From Dictyobacter vulcani (lineage in GTDB: Bacteria > Chloroflexota > Ktedonobacteria > Ktedonobacterales > Ktedonobacteraceae), in NCBI RefSeq assembly GCF_008974265.1, contig NZ_BKZW01000001.1:1984001-2048000 (forward strand): DNA of 64,000 bases. The letters run 5' to 3'. Numbering within the stretch: the first letter of the stretch is position 1; the number at the start of each line of letters is the position of its first letter. The notes below the pieces were generated by a model, which was given only the letters and a program-made list of their open reading frames with translations, did not search any database and was not told the origin of the DNA. Positions 11,925-20,605 of the stretch are shown here, one piece after another. The translations under genes and the position numbers were made by a program.

Positions 11925-12026
11925 GCGCCTTTGGCGCTCCAACGGTTATAATTGTGATGTAAAATTGTGCGCAATGCGCACAATTTTACATCACAATTAT
12001 AAAGAAGTATGGGCGCTAAAGCGCCC
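11925..12026. terminator. Triple hairpin with a long central palindrome
   Basis: Three adjacent inverted repeats: GCGCC-TTT-GGCGC (11925-11937); a palindrome at about 11946-12002 whose arms of at least 26 bp pair perfectly around one central base (11974); and GGGCGC-TAAA-GCGCCC (12011-12026). It lies just past the 3' end of the minus-strand membrane-protein gene and behind the rpoB promoter, so it probably insulates the two units. It lacks a classic T-tract, and a mobile palindromic repeat is an alternative. Confidence 0.5.
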
Positions 12027-12077
12027 GAGTGCGGCGGGTAGCATATTCCCCGATGAGTGTGGAAAGCAAACACTATG

Positions 12078-12911
12078 TCAGGCGACTTGCATTAAACGCT
12101 CGGAAGCTTCAAGCGCTTCGGCAATTTCTTCACCAAGGGCTGGATTCCAGACTTGCTTGGCGTCAACCCAGCGTGTGTGCAGCAAGGCCAGGAGCTGACG
12201 CTGATCATCACTTGAGAGCAGATTCAGGTCAACCAGGGACTCTGGCTTGCCAGGATAGCTGATGGTGAGCACAAAATTATCAATGCGCATATTGGCCTGT
12301 CCATTGAGTTGATAGGTGTGGGAGGAACCCAGTTTACGGCAGAATGAGACACCACCCAGACAGCCAATCAGAATACACACAACAGCAAGAATACTGACCA
12401 CGATTCCTGCCAGACTCAGAAGTCCAGCCAGTCCTGTGGTAATCACCATGAGGGTTGGATAGGGGATATGGGTTGTCCAGCCGAGCAGGATTGCCGGTAC
12501 CAGGCCAACCAGTGCAGTAACGAAACACCAGAAGGCGCTGTTCATAATCCAAAAGATACTTTTCATGTTTTCAGCTGAGAGATCACGCACTGTAACGGTG
12601 TCTTTGCCTTCAAAGGTTACCATACCAGCGGTGTGCCCTTCACGTAAAGCATGCAGGAAACGTATGACCAGCACACTACCCAGGAGCGAGACAAAGGAGA
12701 TGAACCATGAGAGCGCCACCAGCGCATCCTGCCATTTTAAATACAGCGTGAAGTTATGGACATATGTCGTCCATAATCCGATACCACTGAACACGCCAAT
12801 AACTGCGCATAGAATGAGTCCCAGAAAAAATAACCAACCCAGCCTGCGGATGCGTAGGTATTGCGAATGCGCTAAATCAAAACGATACGTATCTTCTACC
12901 GGTTGAATCAT
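12078..12911 (-). CDS. Multi-pass membrane protein of unknown function
   Basis: 277 residues with a short cytoplasmic-looking N-terminus and about four hydrophobic segments (about residues 27-50, 63-88, 118-145 and 150-187). A soluble C-terminal domain of about 90 residues follows (SSHTYQLNGQANMRIDNFVLTI ... LLHTRWVDAKQVWNPAL). I recognise no enzyme motif. It stands alone, with the triple hairpin downstream and an AT-rich spacer upstream. A plain integral membrane protein is all the sequence supports. Confidence 0.75.
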   Translation of the reverse strand: MIQPVEDTYRFDLAHSQYLRIRRLGWLFFLGLILCAVIGVFSGIGLWTTYVHNFTLYLKWQDALVALSWFISFVSLLGSVLVIRFLHALREGHTAGMVTFEGKDTVTVRDLSAENMKSIFWIMNSAFWCFVTALVGLVPAILLGWTTHIPYPTLMVITTGLAGLLSLAGIVVSILAVVCILIGCLGGVSFCRKLGSSHTYQLNGQANMRIDNFVLTISYPGKPESLVDLNLLSSDDQRQLLALLHTRWVDAKQVWNPALGEEIAEALEASERLMQVA

Positions 12912-13219
12912 GACTCTACCCCTAATTTACAGCGATGACTTTTGCCATATATATCATTCACATGGACAATCCTCTGCTCGCGTTTTTACTATTCTATGCT
13001 GTAACGATTCAGACTATACCAATGGTTACAAATATTCATCAGATTTTCTTGTCATGAATCATTTTTACACTGGTGATTTCTTTATTCTTCACCTATCAAT
13101 GTATTATGACGAATAAACATACGATTGGTTTCTAGTATCTTTATATCACTATGTGTCACAGTATACCAAAAAAGGGATTGAGGCAGAGTGGGGACGAATA
13201 TTGCTTATTTTTGCCGCTA
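12912..13219. other. AT-rich spacer, no gene seen
   Basis: About 300 bp between the membrane-protein gene and the end of the cysteine synthase gene. A 68-codon plus-strand frame exists but has no ribosome site and no protein-like composition. I see no clear T-tailed hairpin for the cysteine synthase transcript. Confidence 0.5.
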
Positions 13220-14191
13220 TTATCGTGAATTAGCACGCAAATCGTCGAAGAGGATGGTTTGTAGATAGCGCTCGGCGGCACTGGGAAAAACAGTCACAAT
13301 CACTTTTCCATGATTCTGCTCTTTACGCGCTTCCTGGAGGGCGGCCCAGGCCACGGCTCCACTACTGATACCGATGGAGATGCCTTCTTTTTTCATGATC
13401 TGGATTGCAGTTTCAACGGCATTGTGATCGGTAACTGTGATGACGCGATCAATGAGGTCAACGCGCAAGGTGTCGGGAATAAAACCTGAGCCCAGTCCTT
13501 CGATACGGTGCGGGCCAGGACGCCCACCGGAAAGCACGGCACAGGTAGCGGGTTCGACGGCGATAACTTCAAGTTCAGGTTTGTGCGCACGCAAGCCCTC
13601 GGCCACACCCGTCAAAGTGCCACCCGTACCAACACCAATAACAACCATATCTACGGTGCCAGCGGTCTGCTCCCAGATCTCGACGGCGGTCCCATCTCGA
13701 TGGGCACGGGGATTGGCCTGATTGTAGAATTGTTGTGGATACCAGCTATTAGGAAGCGTTGTACGCAGTTCGATAATTTTGTTGATGGCTCCGCGCATCC
13801 CTTGTGCCGCAGGAGTCAGGATAATCTCTGCCCCGAAGCGCTGCAAGAGGAGGCGGCGCTCCAGACTCACTGTGTCCGGCATAGTAAGAATGCATTGGTA
13901 GCCACGGGCGGCCGCAATGGCGGCGAGGGAGATACCCATATTACCACTGGTCGGTTCTAAGATGGTGCTACCAGGTTTGAGGAGGCCCTGCACCTCGGCC
14001 TCAGCGATCATCTGTAAGGCCACCCGATCCTTTGAGCTTCCGCCAGGACTAAACATTTCCAGCTTGGCTAAAATCTTAGCCATGGCTCCTGGCTGTTCAC
14101 CGGGATTATCTTCCTCAGCAGCAAAGCGCCGCAATTCAATCAGAGGAGTACGACCAACTAATTCAGACGCATTTTTTGCCCAATGCACCAT
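13220..14191 (-). CDS. cysK: Cysteine synthase (O-acetylserine sulfhydrylase)
   Basis: PLP-dependent enzyme that makes cysteine from O-acetylserine and sulfide. The likely start is the ATG at 14191 (MVHWAKNASELVGRTPLIEL), preceded by GAAGGC; a longer frame to 14224 overlaps the upstream gene. Visible: the PLP lysine motif PGGSSKDR (about residue 52), the substrate loop TSGNMGISLA, the phosphate-binding GVGTGGTLTGV, and SIGISSGAVAWAA near the C-terminus. The family usually has SVKDR and TSGNTG, so this is a slightly divergent member; a cystathionine beta-synthase-like or O-phosphoserine-using relative cannot be excluded. It lies directly behind a receiver-domain gene. Confidence 0.9.
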   Translation of the reverse strand: MVHWAKNASELVGRTPLIELRRFAAEEDNPGEQPGAMAKILAKLEMFSPGGSSKDRVALQMIAEAEVQGLLKPGSTILEPTSGNMGISLAAIAAARGYQCILTMPDTVSLERRLLLQRFGAEIILTPAAQGMRGAINKIIELRTTLPNSWYPQQFYNQANPRAHRDGTAVEIWEQTAGTVDMVVIGVGTGGTLTGVAEGLRAHKPELEVIAVEPATCAVLSGGRPGPHRIEGLGSGFIPDTLRVDLIDRVITVTDHNAVETAIQIMKKEGISIGISSGAVAWAALQEARKEQNHGKVIVTVFPSAAERYLQTILFDDLRANSR

Positions 14192-14220
14192 AACTCTTTG
14201 CTTGCCTTCTTTCTGCAGAA

Positions 14221-14607
14221 TCACTCCTCTGGTAATAAAGCACGGATGATGCTGACTAATTCTTGCATATTAAATGGTTTGCGTAATAGAATGCCAGCCT
14301 GTAAGCCCATACGGTGCAATTCCCAGTCATGGCTACCGGTGATCACAATGATCGGTGTATTTTTTGTGTTGCTATGTCCACGTAAATATTTGTAGAGAGA
14401 TCCACCATCTAAATTAGGCAGCCCCACATCCAGAAGCACCAGATCCGCTCCGATATGGGGTAGTTGATCTTTAGCTGCCTGGCCGTCTGCAAAAATATGG
14501 ACCCGCCATTGACCAAACAACTTCAGCATGTCGCAAAACATCTCTGTTAACCGTGGATCATCCTCAACAATAGCGATCAATTTTTGCTGCTCTGCTGCTT
14601 CAGCCAC
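14221..14607 (-). CDS. Stand-alone receiver-domain protein
   Basis: Single CheY-like receiver domain with no output domain: acidic pair in IVEDDPRLTEM, phosphoacceptor Asp in LVLLDVGLPNLDG, Thr/Ser in IIVITGSHD, and Lys in ILLRKPFNMQELV. The start is uncertain. A GTG at 14607 with a G-rich ribosome site (AAAGGGGGG) gives VAEAAEQQKLIAIVEDD, while the open frame reaches an ATG at 14664. Its stop lies 29 nt before the preferred cysteine synthase start, so the two are probably cotranscribed. No kinase gene is adjacent. Confidence 0.85.
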   Translation of the reverse strand: MAEAAEQQKLIAIVEDDPRLTEMFCDMLKLFGQWRVHIFADGQAAKDQLPHIGADLVLLDVGLPNLDGGSLYKYLRGHSNTKNTPIIVITGSHDWELHRMGLQAGILLRKPFNMQELVSIIRALLPEE

Positions 14608-14830
14608 GTACGACCATCCCCCCTTTACACACTTTACACACATCCTTATGTTTTTTGCTATCAAGGTATCTGTTTTTTGCTATCAAGGTACAGGAATCAC
14701 AACATCCCCTATCAGGAGTAAAGAAGGGATCAGGTGAGGACATGACAGCCCCCTCTTTTTCCCTACCTCTTATATAACGTGTGCGCCGCTACCCGGGCGA
14801 GAAATCAAGAAGCTACAACGCATTTTTTTA

Positions 14831-15271
14831 TTATATATAGTACATTGTTTCTTCTGTATTACCTGTACGGTGTTTTTGAGCCAATTCCTCGATTGTGGTG
14901 GCAGTCAGGATTTGTTGGGTGACAGTGTCTATTTGTTGCCAGACGTCGCGCAAAGCACAGCCGGGAGAAAGCTTGCAAAAATCTGGATTGGGCAAACATT
15001 CCATGGGTGGAACGTATCCTTCAAGGGCCTGCATCACCTGTGCCATCGTAACCTGGCTCGGCGCTTTCGCGAGCATGTGCCCACCTTTGGGGCCACGAAC
15101 GCTCTTCACCAATCCTTCTTTACGTAACACCATGAGGATCTGATCGAGATATTGCTCTGGAATGTGCTGACGACCCGCAATATCCGCGCTTTCAATCGGC
15201 CCTTGCCCGTAATAGGCAGCCATATCGAGCATTGCTCGCAGGCCGTAGTCTCCCTTCATCGTTAACTTCAT
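14831..15271 (-). CDS. Rrf2-family transcription regulator, probable Fe-S type
   Basis: 146 residues starting MKLTMKGDYGLRAMLDMA, with the Rrf2 winged helix (QHIPEQYLDQILMVLRKEGLVKSVRGPKGGHMLA). Three cysteines after the dimerisation helix, spaced C-x6-C-x5-C (ECLPNPDFC...SPGC), resemble the [2Fe-2S] ligands of IscR and NsrR. CymR-type Rrf2 proteins, which control cysteine synthase genes, lack this cluster. Iron-sulfur, NO or redox sensing is therefore likelier than pure sulfur control, although cysK is nearby. It has its own promoter at 15332-15360. Confidence 0.9.
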   Translation of the reverse strand: MKLTMKGDYGLRAMLDMAAYYGQGPIESADIAGRQHIPEQYLDQILMVLRKEGLVKSVRGPKGGHMLAKAPSQVTMAQVMQALEGYVPPMECLPNPDFCKLSPGCALRDVWQQIDTVTQQILTATTIEELAQKHRTGNTEETMYYI

Positions 15272-15331
15272 TGTAGGAGCCTTTCAGTTGGGCAAAGTGA
15301 CTGAGTTTAGATAGCTGTTTATCTAGTGTTT

Positions 15332-15360
15332 AGAATATATCAGTAGAGAATGCATGTCAA
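15332..15360 (-). promoter_or_regulatory. Promoter for the Rrf2 gene
   Basis: Minus-strand TTGACA (15360-15355), a 17-nt spacer and TATTCT (15337-15332); the start would be about 54 nt before the Rrf2 ATG. The surrounding 15272-15591 interval separates two divergent genes and holds no ORF. It includes an AAAGTT/AACTTT-containing AT-rich stretch (15375-15402) that could be an operator. Confidence 0.6.
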
Positions 15361-15591
15361 TGGTTTTTGCCAGTAAAGTTGACTAAACTGGTAAACTTTC
15401 TATTGGCTTAACATATGATAAGCTCGCATCAAAATTGATTAAATTCTGCTGAGAATACTAGTAAACAGAAGCATTAGGCTTGCAGGTGCTGACAGAGATA
15501 TCTATAATGAAGCGTAGAAACATAGGTGCGATCTTTTCGCTATTCTGATGCCTGCCTGTGTTTATTGGTGGATTACCGGGAGAGAAAAACT

Positions 15592-16350
15592 ATGCAGCAA
15601 GGCACTACCTGGCAAACGAACCAGGAGAATCAGCCACAGTTAAAGGTGCTGGTCGTTGATGATGAGGATAACATTATAGAGCTTATTCGACTCGGTCTAC
15701 GCTATGAGGGATTCCAGGTTGAGGTGGCTTCTGATGGTGAGCAAGGGATTGCGCTCGCGCAGCGCATTGATCCAGATCTGGTGATTCTTGATGTGATGAT
15801 GCCTGGTATTGACGGACTTGAGGTCTGCCGACGCCTGCGTAGCAATCCTACGACTCGCGATATTCCTGTTTTGATGCTTACCGCTAAAGATGAGGTGGGA
15901 GATCGTATTCGGGGACTGCAAACCGGTGCCGATGATTATTTGACTAAACCATTTGATTTTTATGAGTTACTTGAGCGTATTAAGGCTATTTTACGACGGC
16001 AAAATCGCTCGAAGTCTTCCCAGAGCGAGACCAGTGGGGAAGATGCAGCCCAGTTACTGCAATTTGGCGATCTGCGCATGAATACTGCTACACGCGAGGT
16101 GACACGTTCCGGTCGACAAATTGAGTTAACGGCAACCGAGTATAACTTACTGCATCTTTTTATGAGCCATCCTCGCCAGGTTCTGGATCGCCAGACGATT
16201 CTTAATCGGGTCTGGGGCTACGATTTCCTGGGGGAGACGAATATTATTGAGGTGTATGTACGTTACCTGCGAGAAAAAATTGAGGACTCTCCTAGCTCAC
16301 CACGTTTGATTGTGACCGTCCGTGGTGTTGGCTATGTATTAAAGGGATAA
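15592..16350 (+). CDS. OmpR/PhoB-family response regulator
   Basis: Two-component DNA-binding regulator of 252 residues from the ATG at 15592 (MQQGTTWQTNQENQPQLKVL), chosen for the upstream GGGAG. Receiver domain: VVDDEDNI, phospho-Asp in LVILDVMMPGIDG, TAKDEVGDRIRG and LTKPFDFYEL. The C-terminal winged helix carries ELTATEYNLLHLFMSHPRQVL ... VYVRYLREKIE ... VRGVGYVLKG. A histidine kinase gene follows about 47 nt downstream, so the two form a cognate pair. Confidence 0.93.
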   Translation: MQQGTTWQTNQENQPQLKVLVVDDEDNIIELIRLGLRYEGFQVEVASDGEQGIALAQRIDPDLVILDVMMPGIDGLEVCRRLRSNPTTRDIPVLMLTAKDEVGDRIRGLQTGADDYLTKPFDFYELLERIKAILRRQNRSKSSQSETSGEDAAQLLQFGDLRMNTATREVTRSGRQIELTATEYNLLHLFMSHPRQVLDRQTILNRVWGYDFLGETNIIEVYVRYLREKIEDSPSSPRLIVTVRGVGYVLKG

Positions 16351-16397
16351 ACGTTTTCGACTATCTCTCGTTATTTGTCATGCGGAGTATCAACATC

Positions 16398-17651
16398 ATG
16401 CCAGACCATTATGCTATGGGATTACGAAGCAGGTTAACGGCTCGATCTGCTCAGATCAAAGCTGCTTATCTTCCTTTTCTGGGAAATTTGTATTTGACAG
16501 GCCCGGCCAGGGATGAAGAGACGACCCAACCACTGAATGCTTCCCTTACGAATGGTGGTGGAGATCGTCGACAACATAATAATGCCCCTTCGTGGTTGCG
16601 CCCATTCTTTAGCTTACGTATACAGCTGACGTTTGCGTATGCGTTGCTGCTGATTTTAATGGTGGCATTCGCTGGCCTCTTGCTCAATCAGAGAGTCTCA
16701 ACTCCCTATATGATGCTGGTGATGCTGGTTCTCGTGGTGGTTGGCTCCGCACTGGCTTATATTGTGACTTCACTTTTGCTGCGACCACTGGCTCGCGTTA
16801 CGGATGCCGCTCAGGCAATTGCGATGGGCGATCTGGCTCAGCGCGAACGTTTACCTCTACGCTTACCCCCACAAGATGAGATCGATCGCCTGTCTGGGAG
16901 CGTCGATGCGATGGTTTCTCGCCTTGAGAAAGCTGAAGAACTGCAACGTGCCTCACAGGATCGCTTTCATCAGTTTTTCTCGGATGCGTCCCATCAGTTG
17001 CGTACTCCCCTGACTTCTATTCGCGGCTTCACTGAACTTTTGATGCGTGGTGCCAAGGATGATCCAGAAACGTCACAGCGTATTCTTAAACGTATGAAAA
17101 ATGAGTCCGAACGCATGACGCTGCTGATCAATGATCTCCTGACACTGGCTCGTCTGGATGATACTCATCCGATGAAATTACAGTATGTCGATATGATCGA
17201 TATGGCCATTGAGGGCATCGAGCAAACAAAATCACGCGCCAATGACGAACGTAAAATTCGCTTACAACTTGCATATAATGATAAGCTAGGGGTGCAGGCT
17301 GATAAAGAACGTGTGAAGCAATTGTTATTCATTCTACTGGATAATGCATTAAAATATGGTCGCCCCGCCCCTACTGGTGAGATTACACTGAAACTGGATA
17401 AACAACAGGGACAGGTCACTGTCAGTGTGATTGATAATGGCGATGGAATTCCTAAAGAGGATCTAGAGCATATCTTTGAGGCTTTTTATCGCGGTCGCCA
17501 TCGCTCTTCGGCTAATCCCACACCCGTCATTGGGACAGGGCTTGGCCTGACTATCGCTTCTGCCATTGTGCGAGCACATAATGGCGCGATTAGTGCGCAT
17601 AGCGAGCCTGGCAATACTGAATTCAAGGTGCTTTTACCTTGCACAGACTAA
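16398..17651 (+). CDS. Membrane histidine kinase
   Basis: Sensor kinase partner of the preceding regulator. The start at 16398 follows GGAG; an ATG at 16380 is also possible. Two adjacent membrane helices (about residues 78-97 and 103-130) are separated by only a few residues, so there is no real extracellular sensor domain. They are followed by a HAMP linker (LLRPLARVTDAAQAIAMGDLAQR), HisKA (phospho-His in DASHQLRTPLTSIRGF) and a HATPase domain with N box LDNALKY, DNGDGIP and GTGLGLTIA. Input may come through the membrane or another protein. Confidence 0.93.
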   Translation: MPDHYAMGLRSRLTARSAQIKAAYLPFLGNLYLTGPARDEETTQPLNASLTNGGGDRRQHNNAPSWLRPFFSLRIQLTFAYALLLILMVAFAGLLLNQRVSTPYMMLVMLVLVVVGSALAYIVTSLLLRPLARVTDAAQAIAMGDLAQRERLPLRLPPQDEIDRLSGSVDAMVSRLEKAEELQRASQDRFHQFFSDASHQLRTPLTSIRGFTELLMRGAKDDPETSQRILKRMKNESERMTLLINDLLTLARLDDTHPMKLQYVDMIDMAIEGIEQTKSRANDERKIRLQLAYNDKLGVQADKERVKQLLFILLDNALKYGRPAPTGEITLKLDKQQGQVTVSVIDNGDGIPKEDLEHIFEAFYRGRHRSSANPTPVIGTGLGLTIASAIVRAHNGAISAHSEPGNTEFKVLLPCTD

Positions 17652-17808
17652 ATTGATCTTGTATTCAGGTTGAAAGCTCAACTACGCATATTTCCTACAC
17701 AGATTGACCATCGCTGGTTTACCATGATACACTGCCTTAAGTAAAAATAAGGGTAATATGGTTGTAGGACAATCCTTATAGCCACCCGGATAAAGGTAAG
17801 ATATTGCT

Positions 17809-20442
17809 ATGTGGACCTCTACGATGGACCTTGACCAGAAGAAGGTGCTGCTAACGCAGCTACTTGGTCACTTTTACCAGAATATCTTTTTTTCTTCTTA
17901 TTCACCGTTACAAGTCCAAAATTTGCCACGCCAATCTCTACCCGAAAGTAGCTGGGTGCGTGTTCGCAATCGCCTTTCCGGTATCTGTGGCAGTGATTTA
18001 CATCTGCTTTTTCGAGGTAGCGGCGATCAACGCGTGGCCTCGGCAGCTACTCCCAGCCAGAAAGAATTTTATCCCGGCCATGAGGTGGTGGGTGAGGTAA
18101 TTGAGGTGGGCGATGATGTGCAACGGGTGCATGTGGGAGATCGCGTTGTGCTGCAATGGCGACCCAATTGTATTACGGCTGGCGTTCAGTCCCTCTGCCA
18201 TGCCTGCTCGACAGGTAACTATAATCTCTGTGACCATGGCTCTTTTCTGTCTCCCCCACCCCTGGGCGGTGGCTGGAGTGAAGAGATGTTACTGCATGAG
18301 CAACAGTTGTTCCGCGTGCCTTCCAGCTTGAGCGATGAGCAGGCAGTCATGTTAGAGCCAACGGCAGTGGCAACCCACGCAGTGCTACGCCATCTTCCTC
18401 ATCCCGGAGAACGCGTCTTGATTATCGGGGCCGGCACGGTCGGCTTACTGACCCAGCAGGTTATACGAGCGCTGGTACCGCAAATTGAGATCAGTGTGCT
18501 GGCCCGCTATCCATTTCAAGTGGAACAGGCGACACGCATGGGCGCGTCCCAGATCATTTATGAAGATGGTGCCTATGAAGGTATCCAACGCGCGACCAAT
18601 GCCACACTCCATAGAGGCATACTGGGTAATCAGATGCTCCAGGGTGGCTATGATGTCATCTACGATACGATCGGACAGAAGCGTAGCTGGTTCCGTCAAA
18701 ATACCTTACACCACGCGCTACGCTGGGTACGCTCCCGCGGCTCCATTGTCCTGGTCGGCATGAGTCAACATCCGATGAATATCGATCTGACTCCTCTCTG
18801 GAATCAGGAGATCTCGCTACTGGGTAGCAATAGCCATGGACTAGAATATTGGCCCCTGGAAGGTCATGAGCAGACCTCCACATTTCGCGTGGTCTCAGAG
18901 CTGATTCAGCAGCGCCGCATTACGCCCGAGCAGTTAATTACCCATCATTTCGCATTGGATAACTATAAGAATGCCTTACTGACAGCGAAAAATAAAGCCG
19001 AGAGTCGGGCCACAAAAGTGGTCTTTGATTATTCGCTCTTGCCCGCTTCAGTAGTTCCAAATGTGCGTGCCTCTGCTCCACGCATCCGTCGCCAGTCAAC
19101 CATTAACTTCATGGAACGCTCAGGCGATGAGGTCAGGCAGTCAGGCGACTATCCACTGAATGTTCCACTGACACCAGGCAAACAGAAAGAAATTCCGTCC
19201 GCACAACCGCATACCAAGGAATTGGCCAGAAAACCAAAGGCCACCAAAGCAGCGGAGGAATTCGACGATGATGATACTGCGACAGCACTGCCAGTAATGG
19301 GTGGCAGACACGCGACTGGAGACTTCAGGACGTATGTACCGCAATCCCAGATGCAGGGTCATGTTGAGTTTCCTCATATCCAGCAGGAAGAGCCAATCCC
19401 GGCCCAGGGACCAATATACCGCTCCGAAGATCTGGAGTTGGAGGACAGGACTCAGCGTGTCTCGCGCTCGCAGTTGATTCCACAAACCGAAACAGAACTC
19501 AATCTGGAATCAGATGCAACGACGCTTTTTCCGCGCAGTTCTATTCCTCTTTCCTCCGAACTGGTCTCGGAGTATGAACAACAGGTACCAGAGGAGCCTC
19601 GCGCGGCTTCTTCATCCGAGCTTAACTCCATCTCTCATCCAGAACTGGCTTCTGCGGATGATGAGCTTAACTCCATCCCGCATCCAGAACTGGCTTCTGC
19701 GGATGATGAGCTTAACTCCATCCCGCATCCAGAACTGGCTTCTGCGGATGATGATGCCACACCATCTATCCTGGATGATATTGAGGAAATGGATCAGGTT
19801 GAAGAGGTACAACCGGAAGCACTGGAGATTGAAAGTGTTGCCGTTTCATCTGAGCCAGCATCCCCTATCGCTAGCAATACTGAGGAACCAGCAGGATTTG
19901 TTGCTGAGACACCATCGTCAGATCTGGTAGGGACAACGCTGACCGAGCATGAACCTGCACAAGATATAGCTTATGAAGAGATCTCCCCTATTTCTGTAGA
20001 CGATGAACAGAAACAGGACGTTGAGGAACTCAATGGTGATCCTGAACCTCTGGAACCATATATCATGCACGATGAGAACAGTTATGTACCAGAGCCTCAA
20101 GAGCAAGATGGATCATTGGTTGAGGAGAACACCAAAGTACCAGAGCCTCAAAATGCGATTGTAAGCCCCGATAGTGGCTCTGAAGATGCTGAGACATCCA
20201 CTGAGCAGTCTGAACAGGTCACGCCGGTAGATCAAGCTCAGGAGACCCCTGTGGTGGATGCGCAGGTGGAAACAGAGACGCCATCCACGCATCAAACAGA
20301 GTCTGTAGCGGAGGAGGGAGATGCGGCGAGTTCAGCAACCATCTCATCCACTGATACGTTACAAGAGATAGAAGAGGCACAGACACCACGCGTGCAAGCG
20401 CAACGACCTCGCAATCGCAAAAAGAGAGCAGGTAGCCGCTAA
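17809..20442 (+). CDS. Zinc alcohol-dehydrogenase-like protein with a long acidic tail
   Basis: 877 residues. Residues 1-410 are a medium-chain dehydrogenase: catalytic-zinc residues in LSGICGSDLH and GHEVVGEV, a structural-zinc-type cysteine cluster (SLCHACSTGNYNLC), and the Rossmann motif VLIIGAGTVGLL. The remaining 460 residues are low-complexity, strongly acidic and rich in Glu, Ser and Pro, and contain a 15-residue unit repeated three times. The chain ends in the basic RPRNRKKRAGSR. Such a tail is not part of the family and looks disordered; it may anchor the enzyme to a surface or complex. The dehydrogenase substrate is unknown. Confidence 0.85.
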   Translation: MWTSTMDLDQKKVLLTQLLGHFYQNIFFSSYSPLQVQNLPRQSLPESSWVRVRNRLSGICGSDLHLLFRGSGDQRVASAATPSQKEFYPGHEVVGEVIEVGDDVQRVHVGDRVVLQWRPNCITAGVQSLCHACSTGNYNLCDHGSFLSPPPLGGGWSEEMLLHEQQLFRVPSSLSDEQAVMLEPTAVATHAVLRHLPHPGERVLIIGAGTVGLLTQQVIRALVPQIEISVLARYPFQVEQATRMGASQIIYEDGAYEGIQRATNATLHRGILGNQMLQGGYDVIYDTIGQKRSWFRQNTLHHALRWVRSRGSIVLVGMSQHPMNIDLTPLWNQEISLLGSNSHGLEYWPLEGHEQTSTFRVVSELIQQRRITPEQLITHHFALDNYKNALLTAKNKAESRATKVVFDYSLLPASVVPNVRASAPRIRRQSTINFMERSGDEVRQSGDYPLNVPLTPGKQKEIPSAQPHTKELARKPKATKAAEEFDDDDTATALPVMGGRHATGDFRTYVPQSQMQGHVEFPHIQQEEPIPAQGPIYRSEDLELEDRTQRVSRSQLIPQTETELNLESDATTLFPRSSIPLSSELVSEYEQQVPEEPRAASSSELNSISHPELASADDELNSIPHPELASADDELNSIPHPELASADDDATPSILDDIEEMDQVEEVQPEALEIESVAVSSEPASPIASNTEEPAGFVAETPSSDLVGTTLTEHEPAQDIAYEEISPISVDDEQKQDVEELNGDPEPLEPYIMHDENSYVPEPQEQDGSLVEENTKVPEPQNAIVSPDSGSEDAETSTEQSEQVTPVDQAQETPVVDAQVETETPSTHQTESVAEEGDAASSATISSTDTLQEIEEAQTPRVQAQRPRNRKKRAGSR
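19618..19752 (+). repeat. Three tandem 45-bp coding repeats
   Basis: In-frame 45-bp units encode ELNSI(S/P)HPELASADD three times. The second and third copies are identical and the first differs at few bases, so the expansion is recent. It lies in the acidic tail of the dehydrogenase-like protein. Confidence 0.9.
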
Positions 20443-20465
20443 CAGCGTTCAATATACATTCACAG

Positions 20466-20542
20466 GGCGATAGATTTTGCTAAGCATGCCTGTCTCCAGG
20501 TCCATAGTACAGAGGGCTTGCAACATAGTTAGATCTATCGCC
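20466..20542 (+). promoter_or_regulatory. Long-range stem between two genes
   Basis: GGCGATAGAT (20466-20475) pairs perfectly with ATCTATCGCC (20533-20542), enclosing a 57-nt loop and followed by TCTTTATT. It sits between the dehydrogenase-like gene and the GH3 gene and may be a weak terminator or leader structure. Confidence 0.4.
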
Positions 20543-20605
20543 TCTTTATTTGCTCGATGATATATGTGAGGGGCTGGAGTAGTTAGCAATAACTGGGAGT
20601 AAACA

